Origin: Camarhynchus parvulus
Lineage: Eukaryota > Chordata > Aves > Passeriformes > Thraupidae
Length of the DNA: 64,000 nt
Direction of reading: 5' to 3'
Assembly (NCBI RefSeq): GCF_901933205.1
Contig: NW_022148963.1
Span: forward strand, 22,343 to 86,342
Under the pieces are notes generated by a model, which searched no databases, was not told the DNA's origin, and saw nothing but the letters and a program-made list of their open reading frames with translations. Numbering within the stretch: position 1 is the stretch's first letter; every line of letters starts with the position of its first letter. This document shows positions 1 through 12,663 of this stretch, one piece after another. Made by a program: the position numbers and the translations under genes.

Positions 1-190
1 TGATTTTCAAGATTGTTCCCAGACCCAAGCAGGCACCAGTGGCAACTCGGGCTGGTTTGAGAGTGCCAAGGGACTCCTGCAATCTGCCATAAAGAACCAG
101 GGCTGGTGAGTTTTCTTTGGAGGGAAAAGGGCCGATGTTGGTGTATGGGGTCCTGAGGCCAGGAGTGGCCGGCTGCCTCCTGAAATTCGG
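1..190 (+). repeat. Reference monomer of the satellite (unit coordinates 1-190)
   Basis: This first copy equals the majority sequence and is used here as the unit coordinate system. It has 105 G or C in 190 (55%), with 63 G against 42 C, so the given strand is the G-rich one. CpG dinucleotides lie at unit positions 48, 133, 170 and 188. Runs of three or more G occur at 49-51, 70-72, 100-102, 122-124, 129-131 and 147-150. T4 tracts lie at 4-7 and 111-114 and an A4 tract at 125-128. Diagnostic sites per unit are CTCGGG at 46-51 (AvaI), GACTC at 72-76 (HinfI), CCTGAGG at 152-158 (Bsu36I), GCCGGC at 168-173, and GGCC at 130, 157 and 167. A single cutter such as HinfI or AvaI should therefore give a 190-bp ladder. 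Confidence 0.97.
160..182. other. Short inverted repeat inside every monomer (first copy shown)
   Basis: CAGGAG at 160-165 is the exact reverse complement of CTCCTG at 177-182. The 11-base loop contains the perfect palindrome GCCGGC at 168-173. It recurs in nearly every unit and is the only clear dyad I see in the monomer. Dyad or cruciform-prone motifs are common in centromeric satellites, but a role here is inference. A few units disrupt it: 39,880-39,890 rearranges the loop, 42,356 changes C to G in the palindrome, 51,839-51,857 replaces the left arm, and 56,419-56,420 inserts GC to make GGCGCC. Confidence 0.7.
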
Positions 191-3100
191 TGATTTTCAA
201 GATTGTTCCCAGACCCAAGCAGGCACCAGTGGCAACTCGGGCTGGTTTGAGAGTGCCAAGGGACTCCTGCAATCTGCCATAAAGAACCAGGGCTGGTGAG
301 TTTTCTTTGGAGGGAAAAGGGCCGATGTTGGTGTATGGGGTCCTGAGGCCAGGAGTGGCCGGCTGCCTCCTGAAATTCGGTGATTTTCAAGATTGTTCCC
401 AGACCCAAGCAGGCACCAGTGGCAACTCGGGCTGGTTTGAGAGTGCCAAGGGACTCCTGCAATCTGCCATAAAGAACCAGGGCTGGTGAGTTTTCTTTGG
501 AGGGAAAAGGGCCGATGTTGGTGTATGGGGTCCTGAGGCCAGGAGTGGCCGGCTGCCTCCTGAAATTCGGTGATTTTCAAGATTGTTCCCAGACCCAAGC
601 AGGCACCAGTGGCAACTCGGGCTGGTTTGAGAGTGCCAAGGGACTCCTGCAATCTGCCATAAAGAACCAGGGCTGGTGAGTTTTCTTTGGAGGGAAAAGG
701 GCCGATGTTGGTGTATGGGGTCCTGAGGCCAGGAGTGGCCGGCTGCCTCCTGAAATTCGGTGATTTTCAAGATTGTTCCCAGACCCAAGCAGGCACCAGT
801 GGCAACTCGGGCTGGTTTGAGAGTGCCAAGGGACTCCTGCAATCTGCCATAAAGAACCAGGGCTGGTGAGTTTTCTTTGGAGGGAAAAGGGCCGATGTTG
901 GTGTATGGGGTCCTGAGGCCAGGAGTGGCCGGCTGCCTCCTGAAATTCGGTGATTTTCAAGATTGTTCCCAGACCCAAGCAGGCACCAGTGGCAACTCGG
1001 GCTGGTTTGAGAGTGCCAAGGGACTCCTGCAATCTGCCATAAAGAACCAGGGCTGGTGAGTTTTCTTTGGAGGGAAAAGGGCCGATGTTGGTGTATGGGG
1101 TCCTGAGGCCAGGAGTGGCCGGCTGCCTCCTGAAATTCGGTGATTTTCAAGATTGTTCCCAGACCCAAGCAGGCACCAGTGGCAACTCGGGCTGGTTTGA
1201 GAGTGCCAAGGGACTCCTGCAATCTGCCATAAAGAACCAGGGCTGGTGAGTTTTCTTTGGAGGGAAAAGGGCCGATGTTGGTGTATGGGGTCCTGAGGCC
1301 AGGAGTGGCCGGCTGCCTCCTGAAATTCGGTGATTTTCAAGATTGTTCCCAGACCCAAGCAGGCACCAGTGGCAACTCGGGCTGGTTTGAGAGTGCCAAG
1401 GGACTCCTGCAATCTGCCATAAAGAACCAGGGCTGGTGAGTTTTCTTTGGAGGGAAAAGGGCCGATGTTGGTGTATGGGGTCCTGAGGCCAGGAGTGGCC
1501 GGCTGCCTCCTGAAATTCGGTGATTTTCAAGATTGTTCCCAGACCCAAGCAGGCACCAGTGGCAACTCGGGCTGGTTTGAGAGTGCCAAGGGACTCCTGC
1601 AATCTGCCATAAAGAACCAGGGCTGGTGAGTTTTCTTTGGAGGGAAAAGGGCCGATGTTGGTGTATGGGGTCCTGAGGCCAGGAGTGGCCGGCTGCCTCC
1701 TGAAATTCGGTGATTTTCAAGATTGTTCCCAGACCCAAGCAGGCACCAGTGGCAACTCGGGCTGGTTTGAGAGTGCCAAGGGACTCCTGCAATCTGCCAT
1801 AAAGAACCAGGGCTGGTGAGTTTTCTTTGGAGGGAAAAGGGCCGATGTTGGTGTATGGGGTCCTGAGGCCAGGAGTGGCCGGCTGCCTCCTGAAATTCGG
1901 TGATTTTCAAGATTGTTCCCAGACCCAAGCAGGCACCAGTGGCAACTCGGGCTGGTTTGAGAGTGCCAAGGGACTCCTGCAATCTGCCATAAAGAACCAG
2001 GGCTGGTGAGTTTTCTTTGGAGGGAAAAGGGCCGATGTTGGTGTATGGGGTCCTGAGGCCAGGAGTGGCCGGCTGCCTCCTGAAATTCGGTGATTTTCAA
2101 GATTGTTCCCAGACCCAAGCAGGCACCAGTGGCAACTCGGGCTGGTTTGAGAGTGCCAAGGGACTCCTGCAATCTGCCATAAAGAACCAGGGCTGGTGAG
2201 TTTTCTTTGGAGGGAAAAGGGCCGATGTTGGTGTATGGGGTCCTGAGGCCAGGAGTGGCCGGCTGCCTCCTGAAATTCGGTGATTTTCAAGATTGTTCCC
2301 AGACCCAAGCAGGCACCAGTGGCAACTCGGGCTGGTTTGAGAGTGCCAAGGGACTCCTGCAATCTGCCATAAAGAACCAGGGCTGGTGAGTTTTCTTTGG
2401 AGGGAAAAGGGCCGATGTTGGTGTATGGGGTCCTGAGGCCAGGAGTGGCCGGCTGCCTCCTGAAATTCGGTGATTTTCAAGATTGTTCCCAGACCCAAGC
2501 AGGCACCAGTGGCAACTCGGGCTGGTTTGAGAGTGCCAAGGGACTCCTGCAATCTGCCATAAAGAACCAGGGCTGGTGAGTTTTCTTTGGAGGGAAAAGG
2601 GCCGATGTTGGTGTATGGGGTCCTGAGGCCAGGAGTGGCCGGCTGCCTCCTGAAATTCGGTGATTTTCAAGATTGTTCCCAGACCCAAGCAGGCACCAGT
2701 GGCAACTCGGGCTGGTTTGAGAGTGCCAAGGGACTCCTGCAATCTGCCATAAAGAACCAGGGCTGGTGAGTTTTCTTTGGAGGAAAAAGGGCCGATGTTG
2801 GTGTATGGGGTCCTGAGGCCAGGAGTGGCCGGCTGCCTCCTGAAATTCGGTGATTTTCAAGATTGTTCCCAGACCCAAGCAGGCACCAGTGGCAACTCGG
2901 GCTGGTTTGAGAGTGCCAAGGGACTCCTGCAATCTGCCATAAAGAACCAGGGCTGGTGAGTTTTCTTTGGAGGGAAAAGGGCCGATGTTGGTGTATGGGG
3001 TCCTGAGGCCAGGAGTGGCCGGCTGCCTCCTGAAATTCGGTGATTTTCAAGATTGTTCCCAGACCCAAGCAGGCACCAGTGGCAACTCGGGCTGGTTTGA

Positions 3101-6100
3101 GAGTGCCAAGGGACTCCTGCAATCTGCCATAAAGAACCAGGGCTGGTGAGTTTTCTTTGGAGGGAAAAGGGCCGATGTTGGTGTATGGGGTCCTGAGGCC
3201 AGGAGTGGCCGGCTGCCTCCTGAAATTCGGTGATTTTCAAGATTGTTCCCAGACCCAAGCAGGCACCAGTGGCAACTCGGGCTGGTTTGAGAGTGCCAAG
3301 GGACTCCTGCAATCTGCCATAAAGAACCAGGGCTGGTGAGTTTTCTTTGGAGGGAAAAGGGCCGATGTTGGTGTATGGGGTCCTGAGGCCAGGAGTGGCC
3401 GGCTGCCTCCTGAAATTCGGTGATTTTCAAGATTGTTCCCAGACCCAAGCAGGCACCAGTGGCAACTCGGGCTGGTTTGAGAGTGCCAAGGGACTCCTGC
3501 AATCTGCCATAAAGAACCAGGGCTGGTGAGTTTTCTTTGGAGGGAAAAGGGCCGATGTTGGTGTATGGGGTCCTGAGGCCAGGAGTGGCCGGCTGCCTCC
3601 TGAAATTCGGTGATTTTCAAGATTGTTCCCAGACCCAAGCAGGCACCAGTGGCAACTCGGGCTGGTTTGAGAGTGCCAAGGGACTCCTGCAATCTGCCAT
3701 AAAGAACCAGGGCTGGTGAGTTTTCTTTGGAGGGAAAAGGGCCGATGTTGGTGTATGGGGTCCTGAGGCCAGGAGTGGCCGGCTGCCTCCTGAAATTCGG
3801 TGATTTTCAAGATTGTTCCCAGACCCAAGCAGGCACCAGTGGCAACTCGGGCTGGTTTGAGAGTGCCAAGGGACTCCTGCAATCTGCCATAAAGAACCAG
3901 GGCTGGTGAGTTTTCCTTTGGAGGGAAAAGGGCCGATGTTGGTGTATGGGGTCCTGAGGCCAGGAGTGGCCGGCTGCCTCCTGAAATTCGGTGATTTTCA
4001 AGATTGTTCCCAGACCCAAGCAGGCACCAGTGGCAACTCGGGCTGGTTTGAGAGTGCCAAGGGACTCCTGCAATCTGCCATAAAGAACCAGGGCTGGTGA
4101 GTTTTCTTTGGAGGGAAAAGGGCCGATGTTGGTGTATGGGGTCCTGAGGCCAGGAGTGGCCGGCTGCCTCCTGAAATTCGGTGATTTTCAAGATTGTTCC
4201 CAGACCCAAGCAGGCACCAGTGGCAACTCGGGCTGGTTTGAGAGTGCCAAGGGACTCCTGCAATCTGCCATAAAGAACCAGGGCTGGTGAGTTTTCTTTG
4301 GAGGGAAAAGGGCCGATGTTGGTGTATGGGGTCCTGAGGCCAGGAGTGGCCGGCTGCCTCCTGAAATTCGGTGATTTTCAAGATTGTTCCCAGACCCAAG
4401 CAGGCACCAGTGGCAACTCGGGCTGGTTTGAGAGTGCCAAGGGACTCCTGCAATCTGCCATAAAGAACCAGGGCTGGTGAGTTTTCTTTGGAGGGAAAAG
4501 GGCCGATGTTGGTGTATGGGGTCCTGAGGCCAGGAGTGGCCGGCTGCCTCCTGAAATTCGGTGATTTTCAAGATTGTTCCCAGACCCAAGCAGGCACCAG
4601 TGGCAACTCGGGCTGGTTTGAGAGTGCCAAGGGACTCCTGCAATCTGCCATAAAGAACCAGGGCTGGTGAGTTTTCTTTGGAGGGAAAAGGGCCGATGTT
4701 GGTGTATGGGGTCCTGAGGCCAGGAGTGGCCGGCTGCCTCCTGAAATTCGGTGATTTTCAAGATTGTTCCCAGACCCAAGCAGGCACCAGTGGCAACTCG
4801 GGCTGGTTTGAGAGTGCCAAGGGACTCCTGCAATCTGCCATAAAGAACCAGGGCTGGTGAGTTTTCTTTGGAGGGAAAAGGGCCGATGTTGGTGTATGGG
4901 GTCCTGAGGCCAGGAGTGGCCGGCTGCCTCCTGAAATTCGGTGATTTTCAAGATTGTTCCCAGACCCAAGCAGGCACCAGTGGCAACTCGGGCTGGTTTG
5001 AGAGTGCCAAGGGACTCCTGCAATCTGCCATAAAGAACCAGGGCTGGTGAGTTTTCTTTGGAGGGAAAAGGGCCGATGTTGGTGTATGGGGTCCTGAGGC
5101 CAGGAGTGGCCGGCTGCCTCCTGAAATTCGGTGATTTTCAAGATTGTTCCCAGACCCAAGCAGGCACCAGTGGCAACTCGGGCTGGTTTGAGAGTGCCAA
5201 GGACTCCTGCAATCTGCCATAAAGAACCAGGGCTGGTGAGTTTTCTTTGGAGGGAAAAGGGCCGATGTTGGTGTATGGGGTCCTGAGGCCAGGAGTGGCC
5301 GGCTGCCTCCTGAAATTCGGTGATTTTCAAGATTGTTCCCAGACCCAAGCAGGCACCAGTGGCAACTCGGGCTGGTTTGAGAGTGCCAAGGGACTCCTGC
5401 AATCTGCCATAAAGAACCAGGGCTGGTGAGTTTTCTTTGGAGGGAAAAGGGCCGATGTTGGTGTATGGGGTCCTGAGGCCAGGAGTGGCCGGCTGCCTCC
5501 TGAAATTCGGTGATTTTCAAGATTGTTCCCAGACCCAAGCAGGCACCAGTGGCAACTCGGGCTGGTTTGAGAGTGCCAAGGGACTCCTGCAATCTGCCAT
5601 AAAGAACCAGGGCTGGTGAGTTTTCTTTGGAGGGAAAAGGGCCGATGTTGGTGTATGGGGTCCTGAGGCCAGGAGTGGCCGGCTGCCTCCTGAAATTCGG
5701 TGATTTTCAAGATTGTTCCCAGACCCAAGCAGGCACCAGTGGCAACTCGGGCTGGTTTGAGAGTGCCAAGGGACTCCTGCAATCTGCCATAAAGAACCAG
5801 GGCTGGTGAGTTTTCTTTGGAGGGAAAAGGGCCGATGTTGGTGTATGGGGTCCTGAGGCCAGGAGTGGCCGGCTGCCTCCTGAAATTCGGTGATTTTCAA
5901 GATTGTTCCCAGACCCAAGCAGGCACCAGTGGCAACTCGGGCTGGTTTGAGAGTGCCAAGGGACTCCTGCAATCTGCCATAAAGAACCAGGGCTGGTGAG
6001 TTTTCTTTGGAGGAAAAGGGCCGATGTTGGTGTATGGGGTCCTGAGGCCAGGAGTGGCCGGCTGCCTCCTGAAATTCGGGTGATTTTCAAGATTGTTCCC

Positions 6101-9100
6101 AGACCCAAGCAGGCACCAGTGGCAACTCGGGCTGGTTTGAGAGTGCCAAGGGACTCCTGCAATCTGCCATAAAGAACCAGGGCTGGTGAGTTTTCTTTGG
6201 AGGGAAAAGGGCCGATGTTGGTGTATGGGGTCCTGAGGCCAGGAGTGGCCGGCTGCCTCCTGAAATTCGGTGATTTTCAAGATTGTTCCCAGACCCAAGC
6301 AGGCACCAGTGGCAACTCGGGCTGGTTTGAGAGTGCCAAGGGACTCCTGCAATCTGCCATAAAGAACCAGGGCTGGTGAGTTTTCTTTGGAGGGAAAAGG
6401 GCCGATGTTGGTGTATGGGGTCCTGAGGCCAGGAGTGGCCGGCTGCCTCCTGAAATTCGGTGATTTTCAAGATTGTTCCCAGACCCAAGCAGGCACCAGT
6501 GGCAACTCGGGCTGGTTTGAGAGTGCCAAGGGACTCCTGCAAACTGCCATAAAGAACCAGGGCTGGTGAGTTTTCTTTGGAGGAAAAGGGCCGATGTTGG
6601 TGTATGGGGTCCTGAGGCCAGGAGTGGCCGGCTGCCTCCTGAAATTCGGTGATTTTCAAGATTGTTCCCAGACCCAAGCAGGCACCAGTGGCAACTCGGG
6701 CTGGTTTGAGAGTGCCAAGGGACTCCTGCAATCTGCCATAAAGAACCAGGGCTGGTGAGTTTTCTTTGGAGGAAAAGGGCCGATGTTGGTGTATGGGGTC
6801 CTGAGGCCAGGAGTGGCCGGCTGCCTCCTGAAATTCGGTGATTTTCAAGATTGTTCCCAGACCCAAGCAGGCACCAGTGGCAACTCGGGCTGGTTTGAGA
6901 GTGCCAAGGGACTCCTGCAATCTGCCATAAAGAACCAGGGCTGGTGAGTTTTCTTTGGAGGGAAAAGGGCCGATGTTGGTGTATGGGGTCCTGAGGCCAG
7001 GAGTGGCCGGCTGCCTCCTGAAATTCGGTGATTTTCAAGATTGTTCCCAGACCCAAGCAGGCACCAGTGGCAACTCGGGCTGGTTTGAGAGTGCCAAGGG
7101 ACTCCTGCAATCTGCCATAAAGAACCAGGGCTGGTGAGTTTTCTTTGGAGGGAAAAGGGCCGATGTTGGTGTATGGGGTCCTGAGGCCAGGAGTGGCCGG
7201 CTGCCTCCTGAAATTCGGTGATTTTCAAGATTGTTCCCAGACCCAAGCAGGCACCAGTGGCAACTCGGGCTGGTTTGAGAGTGCCAAGGGACTCCTGCAA
7301 TCTGCCATAAAGAACCAGGGCTGGTGAGTTTTCTTTGGAGGGAAAAGGGCCGATGTTGGTGTATGGGGTCCTGAGGCCAGGAGTGGCCGGCTGCCTCCTG
7401 AAATTCGGTGATTTTCAAGATTGTTCCCAGACCCAAGCAGGCACCAGTGGCAACTCGGGCTGGTTTGAGAGTGCCAAGGGACTCCTGCAATCTGCCATAA
7501 AGAACCAGGGCTGGTGAGTTTTCTTTGGAGGGAAAAGGGCCGATGTTGGTGTATGGGGTCCTGAGGCCAGGAGTGGCCGGCTGCCTCCTGAAATTCGGTG
7601 ATTTTCAAGATTGTTCCCAGACCCAAGCAGGCACCAGTGGCAACTCGGGCTGGTTTGAGAGTGCCAAGGGACTCCTGCAATCTGCCATAAAGAACCAGGG
7701 CTGGTGAGTTTTCTTTGGAGGGAAAAGGGCCGATGTTGGTGTATGGGGTCCTGAGGCCAGGAGTGGCCGGCTGCCTCCTGAAATTCGGTGATTTTCAAGA
7801 TTGTTCCCAGACCCAAGCAGGCACCAGTGGCAACTCGGGCTGGTTTGAGAGTGCCAAGGGACTCCTGCAATCTGCCATAAAGAACCAGGGCTGGTGAGTT
7901 TTCTTTGGAGGGAAAAGGGCCGATGTTGGTGTATGGGGTCCTGAGGCCAGGAGTGGCCGGCTGCCTCCTGAAATTCGGTGATTTTCAAGATTGTTCCCAG
8001 ACCCAAGCAGGCACCAGTGGCAACTCGGGCTGGTTTGAGAGTGCCAAGGGACTCCTGCAATCTGCCATAAAGAACCAGGGCTGGTGAGTTTTCTTTGGAG
8101 GGAAAAGGGCCGATGTTGGTGTATGGGGTCCTGAGGCCAGGAGTGGCCGGCTGCCTCCTGAAATTCGGTGATTTTCAAGATTGTTCCCAGACCCAAGCAG
8201 GCACCAGTGGCAACTCGGGCTGGTTTGAGAGTGCCAAGGACTCCTGCAATCTGCCATAAAGAACCAGGGCTGGTGAGTTTTCTTTGGAGGGAAAAGGGCC
8301 GATGTTGGTGTATGGGGTCCTGAGGCCAGGAGTGGCCGGCTGCCTCCTGAAATTCGGTGATTTTCAAGATTGTTCCCAGACCCAAGCAGGCACCAGTGGC
8401 AACTCGGGCTGGTTTGAGAGTGCCAAGGGACTCCTGCAATCTGCCATAAAGAACCAGGGCTGGTGAGTTTTCTTTGGAGGGAAAAGGGCCGATGTTGGTG
8501 TATGGGGTCCTGAGGCCAGGAGTGGCCGGCTGCCTCCTGAAATTCGGTGATTTTCAAGATTGTTCCCAGACCCAAGCAGGCACCAGTGGCAACTCGGGCT
8601 GGTTTGAGAGTGCCAAGGGACTCCTGCAAACTGCCATAAAGAACCAGGGCTGGTGAGTTTTCTTTGGAGGGAAAAGGGCCGATGTTGGTGTATGGGGTCC
8701 TGAGGCCAGGAGTGGCCGGCTGCCTCCTGAAATTCGGTGATTTTCAAGATTGTTCCCAGACCCAAGCAGGCACCAGTGGCAACTCGGGCTGGTTTGAGAG
8801 TGCCAAGGGACTCCTGCAATCTGCCATAAAGAACCAGGGCTGGTGAGTTTTCTTTGGAGGGAAAAGGGCCGATGTTGGTGTATGGGGTCCTGAGGCCAGG
8901 AGTGGCCGGCTGCCTCCTGAAATTCGGTGATTTTCAAGATTGTTCCCAGACCCAAGCAGGCACCAGTGGCAACTCGGGCTGGTTTGAGAGTGCCAAGGGA
9001 CTCCTGCAATCTGCCATAAAGAACCAGGGCTGGTGAGTTTTCTTTGGAGGGAAAAGGGCCGATGTTGGTGTATGGGGTCCTGAGGCCAGGAGTGGCCGGC

Positions 9101-12100
9101 TGCCTCCTGAAATTCGGTGATTTTCAAGATTGTTCCCAGACCCAAGCAGGCACCAGTGGCAACTCGGGCTGGTTTGAGAGTGCCAAGGGACTCCTGCAAT
9201 CTGCCATAAAGAACCAGGGCTGGTGAGTTTTCTTTGGAGGGAAAAGGGCCGATGTTGGTGTATGGGGTCCTGAGGCCAGGAGTGGCCGGCTGCCTCCTGA
9301 AATTCGGTGATTTTCAAGATTGTTCCCAGACCCAAGCAGGCACCAGTGGCAACTCGGGCTGGTTTGAGAGTGCCAAGGGACTCCTGCAATCTGCCATAAA
9401 GAACCAGGGCTGGTGAGTTTTCTTTGGAGGGAAAAGGGCCGATGTTGGTGTATGGGGTCCTGAGGCCAGGAGTGGCCGGCTGCCTCCTGAAATTCGGTGA
9501 TTTTCAAGATTGTTCCCAGACCCAAGCAGGCACCAGTGGCAACTCGGGCTGGTTTGAGAGTGCCAAGGGACTCCTGCAATCTGCCATAAAGAACCAGGGC
9601 TGGTGAGTTTTCTTTGGAGGGAAAAGGGCCGATGTTGGTGTATGGGGTCCTGAGGCCAGGAGTGGCCGGCTGCCTCCTGAAATTCGGTGATTTTCAAGAT
9701 TGTTCCCAGACCCAAGCAGGCACCAGTGGCAACTCGGGCTGGTTTGAGAGTGCCAAGGGACTCCTGCAATCTGCCATAAAGAACCAGGGCTGGTGAGTTT
9801 TCTTTGGAGGGAAAAGGGCCGATGTTGGTGTATGGGGTCCTGAGGCCAGGAGTGGCCGGCTGCCTCCTGAAATTCGGTGATTTTCAAGATTGTTCCCAGA
9901 CCCAAGCAGGCACCAGTGGCAACTCGGGCTGGTTTGAGAGTGCCAAGGGACTCCTGCAATCTGCCATAAAGAACCAGGGCTGGTGAGTTTTCTTTGGAGG
10001 GAAAAGGGCCGATGTTGGTGTATGGGGTCCTGAGGCCAGGAGTGGCCGGCTGCCTCCTGAAATTCGGTGATTTTCAAGATTGTTCCCAGACCCAAGCAGG
10101 CACCAGTGGCAACTCGGGCTGGTTTGAGAGTGCCAAGGGACTCCTGCAATCTGCCATAAAGAACCAGGGCTGGTGAGTTTTCTTTGAGGGAAAAGGGCCG
10201 ATGTTGGTGTATGGGGTCCTGAGGCCAGGAGTGGCCGGCTGCCTCCTGAAATTCGGTGATTTTCAAGATTGTTCCCAGACCCAAGCAGGCACCAGTGGCA
10301 ACTCGGGCTGGTTTGAGAGTGCCAAGGGACTCCTGCAATCTGCCATAAAGAACCAGGGCTGGTGAGTTTTCTTTGGAGGGAAAAGGGCCGATGTTGGTGT
10401 ATGGGGTCCTGAGGCCAGGAGTGGCCGGCTGCCTCCTGAAATTCGGTGATTTTCAAGATTGTTCCCAGACCCAAGCAGGCACCAGTGGCAACTCGGGCTG
10501 GTTTGAGAGTGCCAAGGGACTCCTGCAATCTGCCATAAAGAACCAGGGCTGGTGAGTTTTCTTTGGAGGGAAAAGGGCCGATGTTGGTGTATGGGGTCCT
10601 GAGGCCAGGAGTGGCCGGCTGCCTCCTGAAATTCGGTGATTTTCAAGATTGTTCCCAGACCCAAGCAGGCACCAGTGGCAACTCGGGCTGGTTTGAGAGT
10701 GCCAAGGGACTCCTGCAATCTGCCATAAAGAACCAGGGCTGGTGAGTTTTCTTTGGAGGGAAAAGGGCCGATGTTGGTGTATGGGGTCCTGAGGCCAGGA
10801 GTGGCCGGCTGCCTCCTGAAATTCGGTGATTTTCAAGATTGTTCCCAGACCCAAGCAGGCACCAGTGGCAACTCGGGCTGGTTTGAGAGTGCCAAGGGAC
10901 TCCTGCAATCTGCCATAAAGAACCAGGGCTGGTGAGTTTTCTTTGGAGGGAAAAGGGCCGATGTTGGTGTATGGGGTCCTGAGGCCAGGAGTGGCCGGCT
11001 GCCTCCTGAAATTCGGTGATTTTCAAGATTGTTCCCAGACCCAAGCAGGCACCAGTGGCAACTCGGGCTGGTTTGAGAGTGCCAAGGGACTCCTGCAATC
11101 TGCCATAAAGAACCAGGGCTGGTGAGTTTTCTTTGGAGGGAAAAGGGCCGATGTTGGTGTATGGGGTCCTGAGGCCAGGAGTGGCCGGCTGCCTCCTGAA
11201 ATTCGGTGATTTTCAAGATTGTTCCCAGACCCAAGCAGGCACCAGTGGCAACTCGGGCTGGTTTGAGAGTGCCAAGGGACTCCTGCAATCTGCCATAAAG
11301 AACCAGGGCTGGTGAGTTTTCTTTGGAGGGAAAAGGGCCGATGTTGGTGTATGGGGTCCTGAGGCCAGGAGTGGCCGGCTGCCTCCTGAAATTCGGTGAT
11401 TTTCAAGATTGTTCCCAGACCCAAGCAGGCACCAGTGGCAACTCGGGCTGGTTTGAGAGTGCCAAGGGACTCCTGCAATCTGCCATAAAGAACCAGGGCT
11501 GGTGAGTTTTCTTTGGAGGGAAAAGGGCCGATGTTGGTGTATGGGGTCCTGAGGCCAGGAGTGGCCGGCTGCCTCCTGAAATTCGGTGATTTTCAAGATT
11601 GTTCCCAGACCCAAGCAGGCACCAGTGGCAACTCGGGCTGGTTTGAGAGTGCCAAGGGACTCCTGCAATCTGCCATAAAGAACCAGGGCTGGTGAGTTTT
11701 CTTTGGAGGGAAAAGGGCCGATGTTGGTGTATGGGGTCCTGAGGCCAGGAGTGGCCGGCTGCCTCCTGAAATTCGGTGATTTTCAAGATTGTTCCCAGAC
11801 CCAAGCAGGCACCAGTGGCAATTCGGGCTGGTTTGAGAGTGCCAAGGGACTCCTGCAAACTGCCATAAAGAACCAGGGCTGGTGAGTTTTCTTTGGAGGG
11901 AAAAGGGCCGATGTTGGTGTATGGGGTCCTGAGGCCAGGAGTGGCCGGCTGCCTCCTGAAATTCGGTGATTTTCAAGATTGTTCCCAGACCCAAGCAGGC
12001 ACCAGTGGCAACTCGGGCTGGTTTGAGAGTGCCAAGGGACTCCTGCAATCTGCCATAAAGAACCAGGGCTGGTGAGTTTTCTTTGGAGGGAAAAGGGCCG

Positions 12101-12650
12101 ATGTTGGTGTATGGGGTCCTGAGGCCAGGAGTGGCCGGCTGCCTCCTGAAATTCGGTGATTTTCAAGATTGTTCCCAGACCCAAGCAGGCACCAGTGGCA
12201 ACTCGGGCTGGTTTGAGAGTGCCAAGGGACTCCTGCAATCTGCCATAAAGAACCAGGGCTGGTGAGTTTTCTTTGGAGGGAAAAGGGCCGATGTTGGTGT
12301 ATGGGGTCCTGAGGCCAGGAGTGGCCGGCTGCCTCCTGAAATTCGGTGATTTTCAAGATTGTTCCCAGACCCAAGCAGGCACCAGTGGCAACTCGGGCTG
12401 GTTTGAGAGTGCCAAGGGACTCCTGCAATCTGCCATAAAGAACCAGGGCTGGTGAGTTTTCTTTGGAGGGAAAAGGGCCGATGTTGGTGTATGGGGTCCT
12501 GAGGCCAGGAGTGGCCGGCTGCCTCCTGAAATTCGGTGATTTTCAAGATTGTTCCCAGACCCAAGCAGGCACCAGTGGCAACTCGGGCTGGTTTGAGAGT
12601 GCCAAGGGACTCCTGCAATCTGCCATAAAGAACCAGGGCTGGTGAGTTTT

Positions 12651-12663
12651 CTTTTGTGGGCGA
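12651..12663 (+). repeat. Substituted cassette (TTTTGTGGGCGAAGG type), first of eight full copies
   Basis: Within unit positions 119-126 four bases differ from the majority: G119T, A121T, A125C and A126G, so CTTTGGAGGGAAAAGG becomes CTTTTGTGGGCGAAGG without a change in length. The full form occurs near 12,654, 27,664, 33,934, 40,207, 40,590, 43,824, 45,343 and 50,286. The four changes travel together, so this is a true repeat lineage and not random error. It also creates a new CpG. Copies at 40,207 and 40,590 are two monomers apart, and those at 43,824 and 45,343 are eight apart. Confidence 0.85.

Noticed and set aside
41..58. CENP-B box in the monomer
   Set aside because: Only the half AACTCGGG matches the A-N-N-CGGG side of the motif, with CAGT where TTCG is needed. 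The TTCG at unit 186-189 lacks the other half. Neither strand has a full box.
100..150. G-quadruplex on the G-rich strand
   Set aside because: Runs of GGG at 100, 122 and 129 and GGGG at 147 are separated by loops of about 19, 4 and 15 bases, longer than stable quadruplexes usually allow. Weak at best.
117..299. Forward 60-codon frame repeated in most monomers (starts MEGKGPMLVYGVL, ends in QGW)
   Set aside because: It is simply the one open forward phase of the monomer. It recurs wherever the monomer does, has no conserved-domain look, and is destroyed or shifted by neutral indels.
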